From contig CAVZCQ010000001.1 in NCBI GenBank assembly GCA_963773835.1, positions 248,001 through 312,000 on the forward strand: 64,000 bases of DNA. Direction: 5' to 3'. Origin of the DNA: JOPF136 sp963773835. Lineage in GTDB: Bacteria > Acidobacteriota > Terriglobia > Acidiferrales > UBA7541. The notes beneath the pieces were generated by a model. It searched no databases. It had not been told where the DNA came from and saw nothing but the letters and a program-made list of their open reading frames with translations. Position 1 is the stretch's first letter; each line of letters starts with the position of its first letter. Shown piece by piece: positions 25,828 through 33,631 of this stretch. Position numbers and translations under genes: made by a program.

Positions 25828-26997
25828 TTGGAGGTCATATTGTCTATTTTCGTCACCTTTTGGAGGGCAACGATTAGGCGACGGGACCAGCCGGTGGATA
25901 GCTATATTGAAGCGTACGACGGCGACGGCCGCCGCGTGTTCAAATCCAGTGGTAAGCTTTATTGGTACGGTCCCGAAGCTTCGGGAGGCGATGAAATTCT
26001 CGCGGAAACCGACGGCTCGGGAAACGTGACCGCAGAATACGTATTCTTTGGCGGGAAGCGAATCGCTATGCTTCCTGCCGGGGGCAGCGCGCAGTATTAC
26101 GTCGAAGATTTCCTGGGCAGCTCGCGCGTGGTCACCCAATCGAACGGAGTCGTTTGTTATGACGCCGACCTCACTCCCTTTGGTGGGGAGTTGCCCTACA
26201 CGAACTCCTGCCCGGCGCAGAACAACTACAAATTCGAAGGCAAAGAGCGCGACACGGAAACTGGCAACGACGATTTCGGGGCGCGTTACTACTCCTGGCG
26301 CTTCGGCCGCTGGCTCTCGGCGGACTGGAGCGCGGTCCCGGTTCCGGTTCCCTACGCCAACCTCACCAACCCGCAGACGCTCAACCTCTACGCCATGGTC
26401 GCCGACGACCCCGAATCCTTCGCCGACCTGGACGGCCACGACCCGCAAGGAAATGCCGCCACCAGCGCGGCGGATACCTGCGGCGGACAAGAATGTACCG
26501 GGAAGAACTCGGACCCGGGCAGCGCCGACAATAAAGACGGCTCGGGGACGAAACAGCAGATGTCCCTTAGCTCAAAGGGGCTCGATTTCATTACGAATCA
26601 TGAAGGCTATAGCGACAAGGTGTACAAGGACGCGGCAGGGAATCCCACAATCGGTTACGGCCATCTGATCTTACCCGGGGAGAACTTCGATAAAGGAGTG
26701 ACGAAACAACAGGCCAAGGACCTATTAGCGCAGGACGCGAAAACGGCCGTAGACGCCGTTAACAAAAATCTTACGGGGAAAGTCTCCCAAACCCAGTTCG
26801 ACGCATTGGTCAGCTTCACCTACAACGTCGGCGCGGGAGCCCTCGCAAAATCGACCCTCCTTAGCAATATTAACGGAGGAAAAGAAGTGACGAAGGAAAA
26901 CTTCACGGACTATAACCACGCTGGCGGTAAGGTTGTGGCCGGACTGACGACCAGACGGACCGACGAGTTCAACCTTTACTCTAGGGGAGTGTATTGA
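25828..26997 (+). CDS. Rhs core cassette 1 with T4-type lysozyme tip
   Basis: The 389-residue frame has three parts. Residues up to about 28 are not Rhs-like. An Rhs/YD core end follows from AYDGDGRRVFKSSGK through FGGKRIAMLPAGGSAQYYV, GKERDTETGNDDFGARYYS and ADDPESFADLDGHDP. A linker with DTCGGQECTGKN leads to a tip of about 150 residues. The tip is a GH24 muramidase: NHEGYSDKVYKDAAGNPTIG with Glu259, Asp268 and Thr274, spaced 9 and 15 as in T4 lysozyme Glu11-Asp20-Thr26. It should cleave peptidoglycan once in the periplasm of a target. The N-terminal Rhs shell and any secretion signal are missing. A 16-bp palindrome (25971-25986) is inserted in frame within the core. An LprI-type inhibitor gene follows. 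Confidence 0.85.
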   Translation: MEVILSIFVTFWRATIRRRDQPVDSYIEAYDGDGRRVFKSSGKLYWYGPEASGGDEILAETDGSGNVTAEYVFFGGKRIAMLPAGGSAQYYVEDFLGSSRVVTQSNGVVCYDADLTPFGGELPYTNSCPAQNNYKFEGKERDTETGNDDFGARYYSWRFGRWLSADWSAVPVPVPYANLTNPQTLNLYAMVADDPESFADLDGHDPQGNAATSAADTCGGQECTGKNSDPGSADNKDGSGTKQQMSLSSKGLDFITNHEGYSDKVYKDAAGNPTIGYGHLILPGENFDKGVTKQQAKDLLAQDAKTAVDAVNKNLTGKVSQTQFDALVSFTYNVGAGALAKSTLLSNINGGKEVTKENFTDYNHAGGKVVAGLTTRRTDEFNLYSRGVY

Positions 26998-27067
26998 CCC
27001 CGGCGAACAACGGATTAGGACCGCCCCAATTTGTGCACAGGTGAACCAACAAGGAGGTGGCACTCGG

Positions 27068-27538
27068 ATGAGATTCCTGGCTTTGTTGCTATTGGTCGCG
27101 TCAGTCTCTGGCCCTGTGCAGGAGCCCGATCGCTATGGAGTTTGCATCGATAAAGCAAAGACCCAGCGTGAAATGGACGCCTGTGCCAGTGATGAGGCAG
27201 CACGCGTCGATGCCCAGCTAAATGAGGTGTATCGCGAGCTTTTATCACAGGCCGCAAGCCAACCCGAGGCCATCCCGAAGATTAAGGCGGCGGAGAGGGC
27301 ATGGATCCTCTACCGGGACGCATACATAGAAGCGATGTATCCGGCAAAGGACAAACAAGCGGAGTACGGCACCGTCTATCCGATGGAAGTCGACCTCCTT
27401 CGTGCTAGGTTATCGCAGCGACAGGTTGTTGCGCTGAAGGAGCTTTTGCAGCAATACAGTAGAGCGAAGTCGTCACAGAATGGTGTTTCAGACTCCGGTG
27501 CAGCGGCCCCGAGCGTGAGCCCAAAGCTTGGTGGGTGA
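27068..27538 (+). CDS. LprI/DUF1311-type lysozyme inhibitor, likely immunity protein for cassette 1
   Basis: The 156-residue product has a signal peptide (MRFLALLLLVASVSG). Its mature part carries the DUF1311/LprI pattern: CIDKAKTQREMDACASDEAA, DAQLNEVYRELL, IKAAERAWILYRDAYIEAMY. LprI of Mycobacterium tuberculosis and relatives inhibit lysozyme in the envelope. The gene is 70 bases after a muramidase tip, which is the context expected for immunity: inhibitor and target enzyme would meet in the periplasm. The ATG at 27068 was chosen over the upstream one at 27041 because it starts the signal peptide and follows GGAGG. Confidence 0.82.
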   Translation: MRFLALLLLVASVSGPVQEPDRYGVCIDKAKTQREMDACASDEAARVDAQLNEVYRELLSQAASQPEAIPKIKAAERAWILYRDAYIEAMYPAKDKQAEYGTVYPMEVDLLRARLSQRQVVALKELLQQYSRAKSSQNGVSDSGAAAPSVSPKLGG

Positions 27539-27639
27539 TCCGGTCCCCATTAGATCGCGGCGTCCAGTCCTTTCAGCCGAGATAATGGAATGGACCCATC
27601 CCAACTCCCGCGACGAGCCGGTCGTTGTCAAGCTCGTGC

Positions 27640-27709
27640 GCAGTCCGGGGCGCGTGCGGAGATTCCCCTCCATGTTTCATCCTTCCCGAGCTAACATCCC
27701 CTCATCCCC
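27640..27709 (+). repeat. Short copy of the pre-cassette repeat
   Basis: About 70 bp ending at the cassette 2 ATG are closely similar to the 3' end of the copy before cassette 6. Shared blocks include CGCGTGCGGAGATTC, GTTTCATCC, GAGCTAACATCCCCT and CATGGCCACGGACG. It marks the same junction upstream of two different tips. Confidence 0.7.
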
Positions 27710-28684
27710 ATGGCCACGGACGTCTCAGGCTCGACCACAGCCGAATACATCTTCTTCGGCGGCAAGCGAATCGCCATGCTGCCCGCGGGAGGCAGCGCGC
27801 AGTATTACGTCGAAGATTTCCTGGGCAGCTCGCGCGTGGTCACGCAATCGAACGGAGTCGTTTGTTATGACGCGGACCTCACGCCCTTCGGCGGCGAGCT
27901 ACCTTACACAAGCAGTTGCGCGGCCGCGAACAATTACAAATTCGAAGGCAAGGAGCGCGACACGGAAACCGGGAACGACGATTTCGGCGCCCGCTACTAC
28001 TCCTGGCGTTTCGGCCGCTGGCTTTCCGCGGACTGGAGCGCGGTCCCGGTTCCGGTTCCCTACGCCAATCTCACCAACCCACAGACGATCAACCTCTACG
28101 CCATGGTCGCCGACGACCCCGAATCCTTCGCCGACCTCGACGGCCACGATCCACAAGGAAATACAACCACCAACGCAGTTAATACTTGCGGCGGACGGCC
28201 CTGCGACGGGAAGAATTCCGACGCGGGCAGCGTCGACAAGAAAGCCGACTCGGAGGCGCAACAGCAGCGGGCGGCTAAACCGCACGTAGTTCGCATTGTA
28301 GGCAACGGGCATGGCGGGAAAGCGCTGAAGGCTCAGTGGCACTACATGATAACGCATTCAAAGCATGCCAGATCAATTCTGAAGACTGCCTTGAAGAACG
28401 GTGACCTGACTGTTCGCGCGGTGGACGGTGATGCTTATTATAACTCACGGGATAATAGTATAAATGTTGACCCGAAGCTTCATCCTCGCGTCCAGACAGC
28501 AGACGGGCCAGAACCGGCACCAACTACAGCGATTCTAGGACATGAACTAGGCCACGCGGCAGGTGCCGAGGACAACGGGCCTAATAAGATGAATAACGTC
28601 ATTGAGAATGGGAATCCAATTCGACGTGATTTGGGGCTGCCGGATCGTACCCAATATGTACCGCCGGGTTCCACCCAATTTTAA
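27710..28684 (+). CDS. Rhs core cassette 2 with zinc metallopeptidase tip
   Basis: The 324-residue frame starts inside the Rhs core at the level of TAEYIFFGGKRIAMLPAGG and runs through the usual core end to DLDGHDPQGN, with a slightly diverged linker (NTCGGRPCDGKN). The tip of about 135 residues contains TAILGHELGHAAGAED, in which His278, Glu279 and His282 form an HExxH zinc site, then NKMNNVIENGNPIRRDLG. This arrangement resembles the M91/effector-type metallopeptidase domains found at the ends of Rhs proteins. The target protein is unknown. The conserved ATG-GCC-ACG-GAC start is also found in cassette 6. There is no secretion signal or Rhs shell. Confidence 0.78.
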   Translation: MATDVSGSTTAEYIFFGGKRIAMLPAGGSAQYYVEDFLGSSRVVTQSNGVVCYDADLTPFGGELPYTSSCAAANNYKFEGKERDTETGNDDFGARYYSWRFGRWLSADWSAVPVPVPYANLTNPQTINLYAMVADDPESFADLDGHDPQGNTTTNAVNTCGGRPCDGKNSDAGSVDKKADSEAQQQRAAKPHVVRIVGNGHGGKALKAQWHYMITHSKHARSILKTALKNGDLTVRAVDGDAYYNSRDNSINVDPKLHPRVQTADGPEPAPTTAILGHELGHAAGAEDNGPNKMNNVIENGNPIRRDLGLPDRTQYVPPGSTQF

Positions 28685-28695
28685 CGGAGGATGGC

Positions 28696-29064
28696 ATGCG
28701 ATTGCTCTATACTACAATTCTCATCTTGGCGACAATTGGTTCCCAAGGCTACGGAGGGAAAGTGTTGAATAAGGTGGTGGTATTTTGGATCCCGCCCGAG
28801 GTCCAAACATACGTACCTGTCACTGGGGAAAATATTGAACAAAGGGCTTTCAAGATCGTTTCCATCAAGAACGAAAGGCAGGCCGATCAAGTCCTCAGTT
28901 TAATCCAGAGATCGAGCCAAAGTCTCGACTCCAATGAAATTAGAATAAAGATAGTAAACAACGATATATTTTATATCTGCGATAAACATGGGGTAGGGAT
29001 ATCGTCGACACATGAAGCGGTTAAGATTGACATCCCGAAGTTGAAACAGGTGCTTTGCGAATAG
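28696..29064 (+). CDS. Secreted small protein, putative immunity for cassette 2
   Basis: The 122-residue product begins with a signal peptide (MRLLYTTILILATIGS), starts 11 bases after the cassette 2 stop behind GGAGG, and has no family I recognise. The mature part is mixed alpha/beta with VVVFWIPPEVQTYVPV and NNDIFYICDKHGVG. Gene order (tip, then small exported protein) is the only evidence that it neutralises the metallopeptidase; if so, inhibition would take place in the periplasm. Confidence 0.55.
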   Translation: MRLLYTTILILATIGSQGYGGKVLNKVVVFWIPPEVQTYVPVTGENIEQRAFKIVSIKNERQADQVLSLIQRSSQSLDSNEIRIKIVNNDIFYICDKHGVGISSTHEAVKIDIPKLKQVLCE

Positions 29065-29196
29065 CCGGGTGCCGCTCGATAAGGACGAGGGCGTTGTCAA
29101 GAGACACCTCTGTTCTGCAATGCTTTGCAGCACCGCTTGGATTGACCTGCTCCCCACACTCTGCGCAGGGAATCATACGACGTCTCGCGCCCCTAG
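29065..29196. other. Degenerate stretch left of the IS element
   Basis: Nothing here resembles the missing 5' part of cassette 3, which lies on the other side of the insertion sequence. The stretch includes AATCATACGACGTCT, which is repeated inside the left end of the IS at 29226. A small minus-strand frame with CAECGEQVNPSGAAKHC looks like a zinc-ribbon remnant but is too short to call. Confidence 0.35.
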
Positions 29197-29226
29197 CTGA
29201 CCTGCCCCCTGGCTCCGCGCACGCGA

Positions 29227-30123
29227 TCATACGACGTCTTGACCTCCGCTCAACTCTGCTGATGTGCTCATAACGCAGCTTTCGGCTCCTCTTCCCGTCA
29301 CTCTTCCCCGTTGCTCCGGGGTTTGCCGTGCCACCACCGCGGTCATCGATCTGCCTGCCAGCGCTGTTGCGGCGTAGGCCGCAGCGAATTCAGCCGGCGT
29401 CCGGTATCCCAGGCTGCTGTGCGGCCGTTCCTCGTTGTATTCCTCCCTCCAGGCTCCGATCTTTTTCCGCGCGTCAAACAGATTCCCAAACCAGCTCGCG
29501 TTCAAGCATTCCTCCCGCAACCGTCCGTGAAAACTCTCCACGTGCGGGTTCTGCACCGGCTTCCCCGGCTCGATGTGCACCAGCTCGATCTCCCGCTCCA
29601 GGCACCAGGCCAGAAAATGACGGCTCGTGAATTCCGGTCCGTTGTCGCAACGAATCACCGTTGGTTTTCCTCTCTCCACCAGAATCTGTTCCAGCACCCG
29701 CGTCACCCTCCGGCTGCCCATGCTGGTGTCCACTTCCAGCGCCAGTGCTTCTCGCGTGTACACGTCCAGCACGCTCAGCGTGCGGAACTTCTGCCCGCTC
29801 TCCGCGGCATCGTGGACGAAGTCCAGCGCCCATTCCTGATTCGGCCCATTCGGCGCGGGTCGCGGCGCTCCCACACGCACCAGCCGTCTGCGCGTCTTGC
29901 GCCGGATCATCAGCCCCGCCTCCCGGTACACCCGATACACCCGCTTATGGTTCACGCGGCCGCTCTGGTCCACCAGAATCTGCAACCTCCGGTAGCCCCA
30001 CCGCGGCTTCTCCCGCGCCGCCTCCACCAGTCGCGCTCGCAACTCTTCATCGCTGCGCCGGCTCGCGTACCGATAACTGGACTCGGCCACGACCATCAGC
30101 CCGCAGACCCGTCGCGCGCTCAC
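29227..30123 (-). CDS. IS3-family transposase OrfB (DDE integrase domain)
   Basis: The 298-codon frame carries the rve-type DDE catalytic core: WALDFVHDAAESG (first Asp), VIRCDNGPEFTSRHF (second Asp) and PHVESFHGRLREECL (Glu), and ends with RPHSSLGYRTPAEFA. The HTH_21-like region ARLVEAAREKPRWGYRRL precedes it. Its reading frame is open upstream to the slippery site near 30180, so it is probably made mainly as part of the OrfAB fusion; the GTG at 30123 is only a possible independent start. The catalytic residues look intact and the element may be active. Confidence 0.9.
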   Translation of the reverse strand: MSARRVCGLMVVAESSYRYASRRSDEELRARLVEAAREKPRWGYRRLQILVDQSGRVNHKRVYRVYREAGLMIRRKTRRRLVRVGAPRPAPNGPNQEWALDFVHDAAESGQKFRTLSVLDVYTREALALEVDTSMGSRRVTRVLEQILVERGKPTVIRCDNGPEFTSRHFLAWCLEREIELVHIEPGKPVQNPHVESFHGRLREECLNASWFGNLFDARKKIGAWREEYNEERPHSSLGYRTPAEFAAAYAATALAGRSMTAVVARQTPEQRGRVTGRGAESCVMSTSAELSGGQDVV

Positions 30124-30164
30124 CAGGTAGTGCTCCCACAGCCAGCGCGCTTCTTCCCGTCGGT

Positions 30165-30440
30165 CTACGAGCTCCAGCCGTTTTTTTCAATCAGCGCCTT
30201 GAGCATGTCCTTGTCCAGGCTGAGGTCCGCCACCAGCTTTTTCAGACGCTGGTTCTCGTCCTCGAGCTGGCGCAAACGCTGCGCCTCGCCCACGCTCATC
30301 CCCCCGTACTTGGCCTTCCAGGCATAGATGGTGTGCTTGGAAACCCCCAACTCCCGGCCCACCTCGGCGGCGGACCGCCCGGCCTCCATCTGCTTCAAGG
30401 CCCCGATCATCTCCACTTCGCTGTACTTTCGCTTCGACAT
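30165..30440 (-). CDS. IS3-family transposase OrfA
   Basis: The 91-residue protein is a transposase helix-turn-helix: KYSEVEMIGALKQMEAGRS, VGRELGVSKHTIYAWKAKYG, followed by a leucine-zipper-like coiled coil (AQRLRQLEDENQRLKKLVAD) used for dimerisation. It recognises the IS ends. The slippery A-AAA-AAC lies in its last codons, where -1 slippage fuses it with OrfB. Confidence 0.9.
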   Translation of the reverse strand: MSKRKYSEVEMIGALKQMEAGRSAAEVGRELGVSKHTIYAWKAKYGGMSVGEAQRLRQLEDENQRLKKLVADLSLDKDMLKALIEKNGWSS

Positions 30441-30529
30441 GCTTCCCCCTTCCGCGCCAGAATGCGAAAATCATATATGCTCGTGCGCGGATCTGGGGGA
30501 GCAGGTCAGTCTCAAACCCCTATCGCTCC

Positions 30530-32980
30530 TTGAGTGACCCTACCTACGGCCTCACTGCGTTCACCTATGACGCCTTGGGCCGAACCACCCGGGTTACACA
30601 GGCGGATGGCAGCGCGGTTACTACCGCTTATTCCGGCAACTGCGTCACGGTGACCGACGAGCAGAGCAAGAACCGCCAGAGCTGCTCTGACGGCCTCGGG
30701 CGATTGACCTCGGTCGTCGAAGATCCGGGCGGCCTGGGCTACCTCACCACGTATTCCTACGACGCGCTCGGCAATCTCTTGAGCGTTCTGCAGAACGGCT
30801 CCCGCCAACGCTCCTTCGCCTATGATTCACTCTCGCGCCTCACCAGTTCGACCAACCCGGAATCAAACACCACCGCCTCTGGTACGACGGTCTCCACCAC
30901 CTACATGTACGACTCCGACGGCAATCTTTCCCAGAAGACCATGCCCGCCCAGAATCAGTCGGGCTCCGCCACGGTCACGCTCACGTACTGCTACGACGCC
31001 CTGAACCGCCTCACCGCCAAAGGCTACACCGCGCAGACCTGCTCGAACGGCACGATGCCGTCTCCGGTCGCCAGCTATTCCTACGACCAGACAAGCTACT
31101 ACGGGCTGAGCATCACGAACGGCATCGGCCGCAGAACCGGGATGAGCGATGCCGCCGGCAGCGAGGCCTGGTCCTATGACGTGATGGGGCGGGCGCTCGC
31201 CGACCAGCGCACCACGAACAGTGTCACGAAGACCTTTACATACACCTACAACCTCGACGGGACCCTGGCGAGCCTCGGCTATCCTTCCGGCCGGACCATC
31301 ACCTACGCCCCGAACGCCGCCTCGCAACCCGTCTCCGCCGTGGACAATCCAAACAACATCAATTACGCCACGGGCGCGCATTACACCGCGTGGGGAGCGT
31401 TGGCCGCCCTGCAGAACGGTGGCACCGTGACCGCCACGTACATCTTCAATAATCGCTTGCAGCCCTGCTGGATCTATGCAACCACAGGAACGGCACTGCC
31501 CTGGAACTCCACCGCGTGCACCGGCTCCGCCACCACCGGCACCACCCTCGATTTGAAGTACAATTTCAACTTGGGCTCCGCCGACAACGGCAACGTCATG
31601 GGCATCACCAATAATCGCGACACCACCCGTTCGCAAAGCTTCAGCTACGACTCACTGAATCGCATCGCCACGGCGCAGACGAGCTCCACCAGCGGTTCCA
31701 CCTGCTGGGGCGAGCAATACGGCTATGATGCGTGGGCCAATCTCCTCTCCATCAGCGCGCCATCGGGCTACTCCGCGTGCACCGAGGAGTATCTGAACCT
31801 CGGCGTGAACGCCAGCAATCGAATTACGAACCCCGGGGTATCCTACGACACGCCGGGAAACGAACTCGGCGACGGCATCAACAGCTATTCCTATGACGCT
31901 GAAAACCACCTGACCGCGGCTGCTGGCGTGACCTATACCTATGACGGCGACGGAAACCGCGTCCAGAAGTCCAACGGCAAGCTGTATTGGTACGGCGCCG
32001 GCAGCGACCCGCTGGACGAAACCGATTTATCAGGAAATCTAACAAGTGAATTCGTTTTCTTCGGCGGCAAGCGCATCGCCAAGCTCCTGCTTCCCGCTGG
32101 GACCGTGGACTATTATTTCGCCGACCACCTCGGCACCTCTCGCATCGTCACAAACTCGAGCGGTACGGTCCTCGACGACAGCGATTTCTACCCCTTCGGC
32201 GGCGAACGCCCCATCCTTTCCTCCAGCGGCAACACTTACAAGTTCACCGGCAAAGAACGGGACACAGAATCGGGGTTAGACAATTTTGGAGCCCGCTACG
32301 ATGCGTCGAGCTTTGGCAGGTTCATGACTGCCGATCCGAAGCCGATCGGCGTTCACGCCCTTGACCCGCAAACGCTGAATAGGTATGCATACACTCGAAA
32401 CAATCCGCTCGCGTACGTCGACCCCGATGGTAGAGATCTTGAGAAAGCCTGGAACGACATCAAGACCTTTGCCAACTCCATCTACGTCAAAGTATCGATT
32501 GGTTTTGGGGCGGAGTTGAAAGCGAAGCGGGGGCCAGTTGAGGCAAAAGTCGGCGCTGCATACAAGGCGAACGCCGAGACTTCACAGGATGCGATTCTGA
32601 AAATCTCCAGATCGGCGGAAGCGGGGGCGTCAGCTGGAACCGAGAATCAAACGGTATACGGTAAGAGCGTTTCAGTCGAGCAGACGGTTCTTACACTTCA
32701 GAACGATATGCACTTGACGGGCGAAGAACCACCCGTAGTGAAAACCGGGGATAAGGCTGGGGTTGCGAATGCATCTGAGGACAAACTAGGGATCGGACTT
32801 GAGGGGGGAGTCATTCTGGTTGGCGGCGGTGAAGTGGGGGCCACGAGAGAAGGCTTAAATGCTCTGAAGGACGCTGTTTCTGAGGTGAAAGCCTCCTTGG
32901 CAAGCCCCGGCCCGCCACCGGCACCCAAACCCCCGCAGCCTCCACTGTGCGCAGCGGACAACCGTCAGAAATGCAACTAG
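30530..32980 (+). CDS. Rhs cassette 3: long YD-repeat protein, 5'-truncated by the IS, unrecognised tip
   Basis: The frame is open from the IS border (30509) and already Rhs-like there (SNPYRSLSDPTYG), so the true start has been lost; TTG 30530 is only the first possible start. About 640 residues of YD repeats follow (FTYDALGRTTRVTQADGS, YSYDALGNLLSVLQNG, YTYDGDGNRVQKSNGK). The core end differs from the other cassettes: FGGERPILSSSGNTYKFTG, NRYAYTRNNPLAYVDPDGRD. The tip of about 165 residues is Gly/Ala- and strand-rich (IYVKVSIGFGAELKAKRG, LGIGLEGGVILVGGGEVG) and ends in a Pro-rich tail. I do not recognise it. The two membrane-protein genes behind it would fit immunity against a membrane-acting toxin, which is inference. 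Confidence 0.8.
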   Translation: MSDPTYGLTAFTYDALGRTTRVTQADGSAVTTAYSGNCVTVTDEQSKNRQSCSDGLGRLTSVVEDPGGLGYLTTYSYDALGNLLSVLQNGSRQRSFAYDSLSRLTSSTNPESNTTASGTTVSTTYMYDSDGNLSQKTMPAQNQSGSATVTLTYCYDALNRLTAKGYTAQTCSNGTMPSPVASYSYDQTSYYGLSITNGIGRRTGMSDAAGSEAWSYDVMGRALADQRTTNSVTKTFTYTYNLDGTLASLGYPSGRTITYAPNAASQPVSAVDNPNNINYATGAHYTAWGALAALQNGGTVTATYIFNNRLQPCWIYATTGTALPWNSTACTGSATTGTTLDLKYNFNLGSADNGNVMGITNNRDTTRSQSFSYDSLNRIATAQTSSTSGSTCWGEQYGYDAWANLLSISAPSGYSACTEEYLNLGVNASNRITNPGVSYDTPGNELGDGINSYSYDAENHLTAAAGVTYTYDGDGNRVQKSNGKLYWYGAGSDPLDETDLSGNLTSEFVFFGGKRIAKLLLPAGTVDYYFADHLGTSRIVTNSSGTVLDDSDFYPFGGERPILSSSGNTYKFTGKERDTESGLDNFGARYDASSFGRFMTADPKPIGVHALDPQTLNRYAYTRNNPLAYVDPDGRDLEKAWNDIKTFANSIYVKVSIGFGAELKAKRGPVEAKVGAAYKANAETSQDAILKISRSAEAGASAGTENQTVYGKSVSVEQTVLTLQNDMHLTGEEPPVVKTGDKAGVANASEDKLGIGLEGGVILVGGGEVGATREGLNALKDAVSEVKASLASPGPPPAPKPPQPPLCAADNRQKCN

Positions 32981-32990
32981 CGAGCGAATC

Positions 32991-33386
32991 ATGAATTTCA
33001 CGCGCTTTCAAAGAGTTGGGCCGGTTTGGGTGCCGAGTGTATGGCTAAGGGACGATTGGCTGACCTCTTCCCTAACCGCTACACTGTTCTTTGTTTCCGC
33101 TCTTTGCGTGCTCGCACTAACCCCTGCACTTATGAGAATGGACGTCACAAGACTCGCGTATTGGATCAGGGTTCCGCTAACTGCTTTGGGATTCCTCGTA
33201 CCGATCGGCGTGCTTTTTCTGTTCGTTGGCATGTGGCGGTACTGGGTACGACTCGATAACTCCGGTGCCTCGGCGAAGCGAGTATGGTTTCTCATTTTGT
33301 TGATCGGATTTTGGTGGGGAAGCCTCCTCTACTATTTTGTCGTGTATCTTCCCCAAGTAATTCGAACAAGAAGGGCGGCCACCTGA
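32991..33386 (+). CDS. Integral membrane protein, putative immunity for cassette 3
   Basis: The 131-residue protein has three to four hydrophobic segments (SLTATLFFVSALCVLALTP, VPLTALGFLVPIGVLFLFVG, VWFLILLIGFWWGSLLYYFV) with short polar loops. It starts ten bases after the cassette 3 stop. No family is recognised. Small polytopic proteins directly behind toxin genes are typical of immunity to pore-forming toxins, so this is a positional inference. Confidence 0.5.
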   Translation: MNFTRFQRVGPVWVPSVWLRDDWLTSSLTATLFFVSALCVLALTPALMRMDVTRLAYWIRVPLTALGFLVPIGVLFLFVGMWRYWVRLDNSGASAKRVWFLILLIGFWWGSLLYYFVVYLPQVIRTRRAAT

Positions 33387-33391
33387 GTATC

Positions 33392-33631
33392 ATGTTCCGC
33401 CGAATTCTCATCGCCGGTTGGGTGTTTATCATCGGAAGCATCGCGTTGTTGGGTCTCTTTCCCAAACTGGCCATATGGATCCCCCATTCCGCCGCAATCC
33501 GGCCCATTCTGATTCTTTTTGTCTTAGTATCACTTGGGTACGGCCTCGCCCGGCTCTACGGCCAAGGCATGAAGCGCGCGAAAAGTAGGGTGCCGCGTGG
33601 TGATAGCCGACGCTACCACGCGCCGAGATGA
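33392..33631 (+). CDS. Small membrane protein behind cassette 3
   Basis: The 79-residue product has two hydrophobic segments (RILIAGWVFIIGSIALLGLF and IRPILILFVLVSLGYGLARL) and a basic tail. It begins five bases after the previous gene, and its stop overlaps the ATG of cassette 4. It could be a second immunity component. No homology is recognised. Confidence 0.5.
   Translation: MFRRILIAGWVFIIGSIALLGLFPKLAIWIPHSAAIRPILILFVLVSLGYGLARLYGQGMKRAKSRVPRGDSRRYHAPR

Larger units (their letters stand above)
29197..30509 (-). mobile_element. IS3-family insertion sequence
   Basis: The element is about 1.3 kb and bounded by imperfect inverted repeats: left CTGACCTGCCCCCTGG-CTCCGCGCACG and, read inward from the right, CTGACCTGCTCCCCCAGATCCGCGCACG. 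It contains orfA and orfB on the minus strand. Where the two overlap, the slippery heptamer A-AAA-AAC (30186-30180) would allow a -1 frameshift to give the OrfAB transposase, as is standard in IS3. No target-site duplication is visible at the ends I chose (TAG on the left, TCT on the right). It directly abuts the broken 5' end of the large Rhs cassette 3. Confidence 0.88.

Noticed and set aside
29021..29230. Small minus-strand zinc-ribbon-like frame (CAECGEQVNPSGAAKHC)
   Set aside because: It lies in repeated DNA, runs into the IS border, and similar beginnings occur in the other repeat copies without a continued gene.
32420..32980. Nuclease assignment for the cassette 3 tip
   Set aside because: No HNH, PD-ExK or GIY-YIG residues could be found, so the tip was left unassigned.
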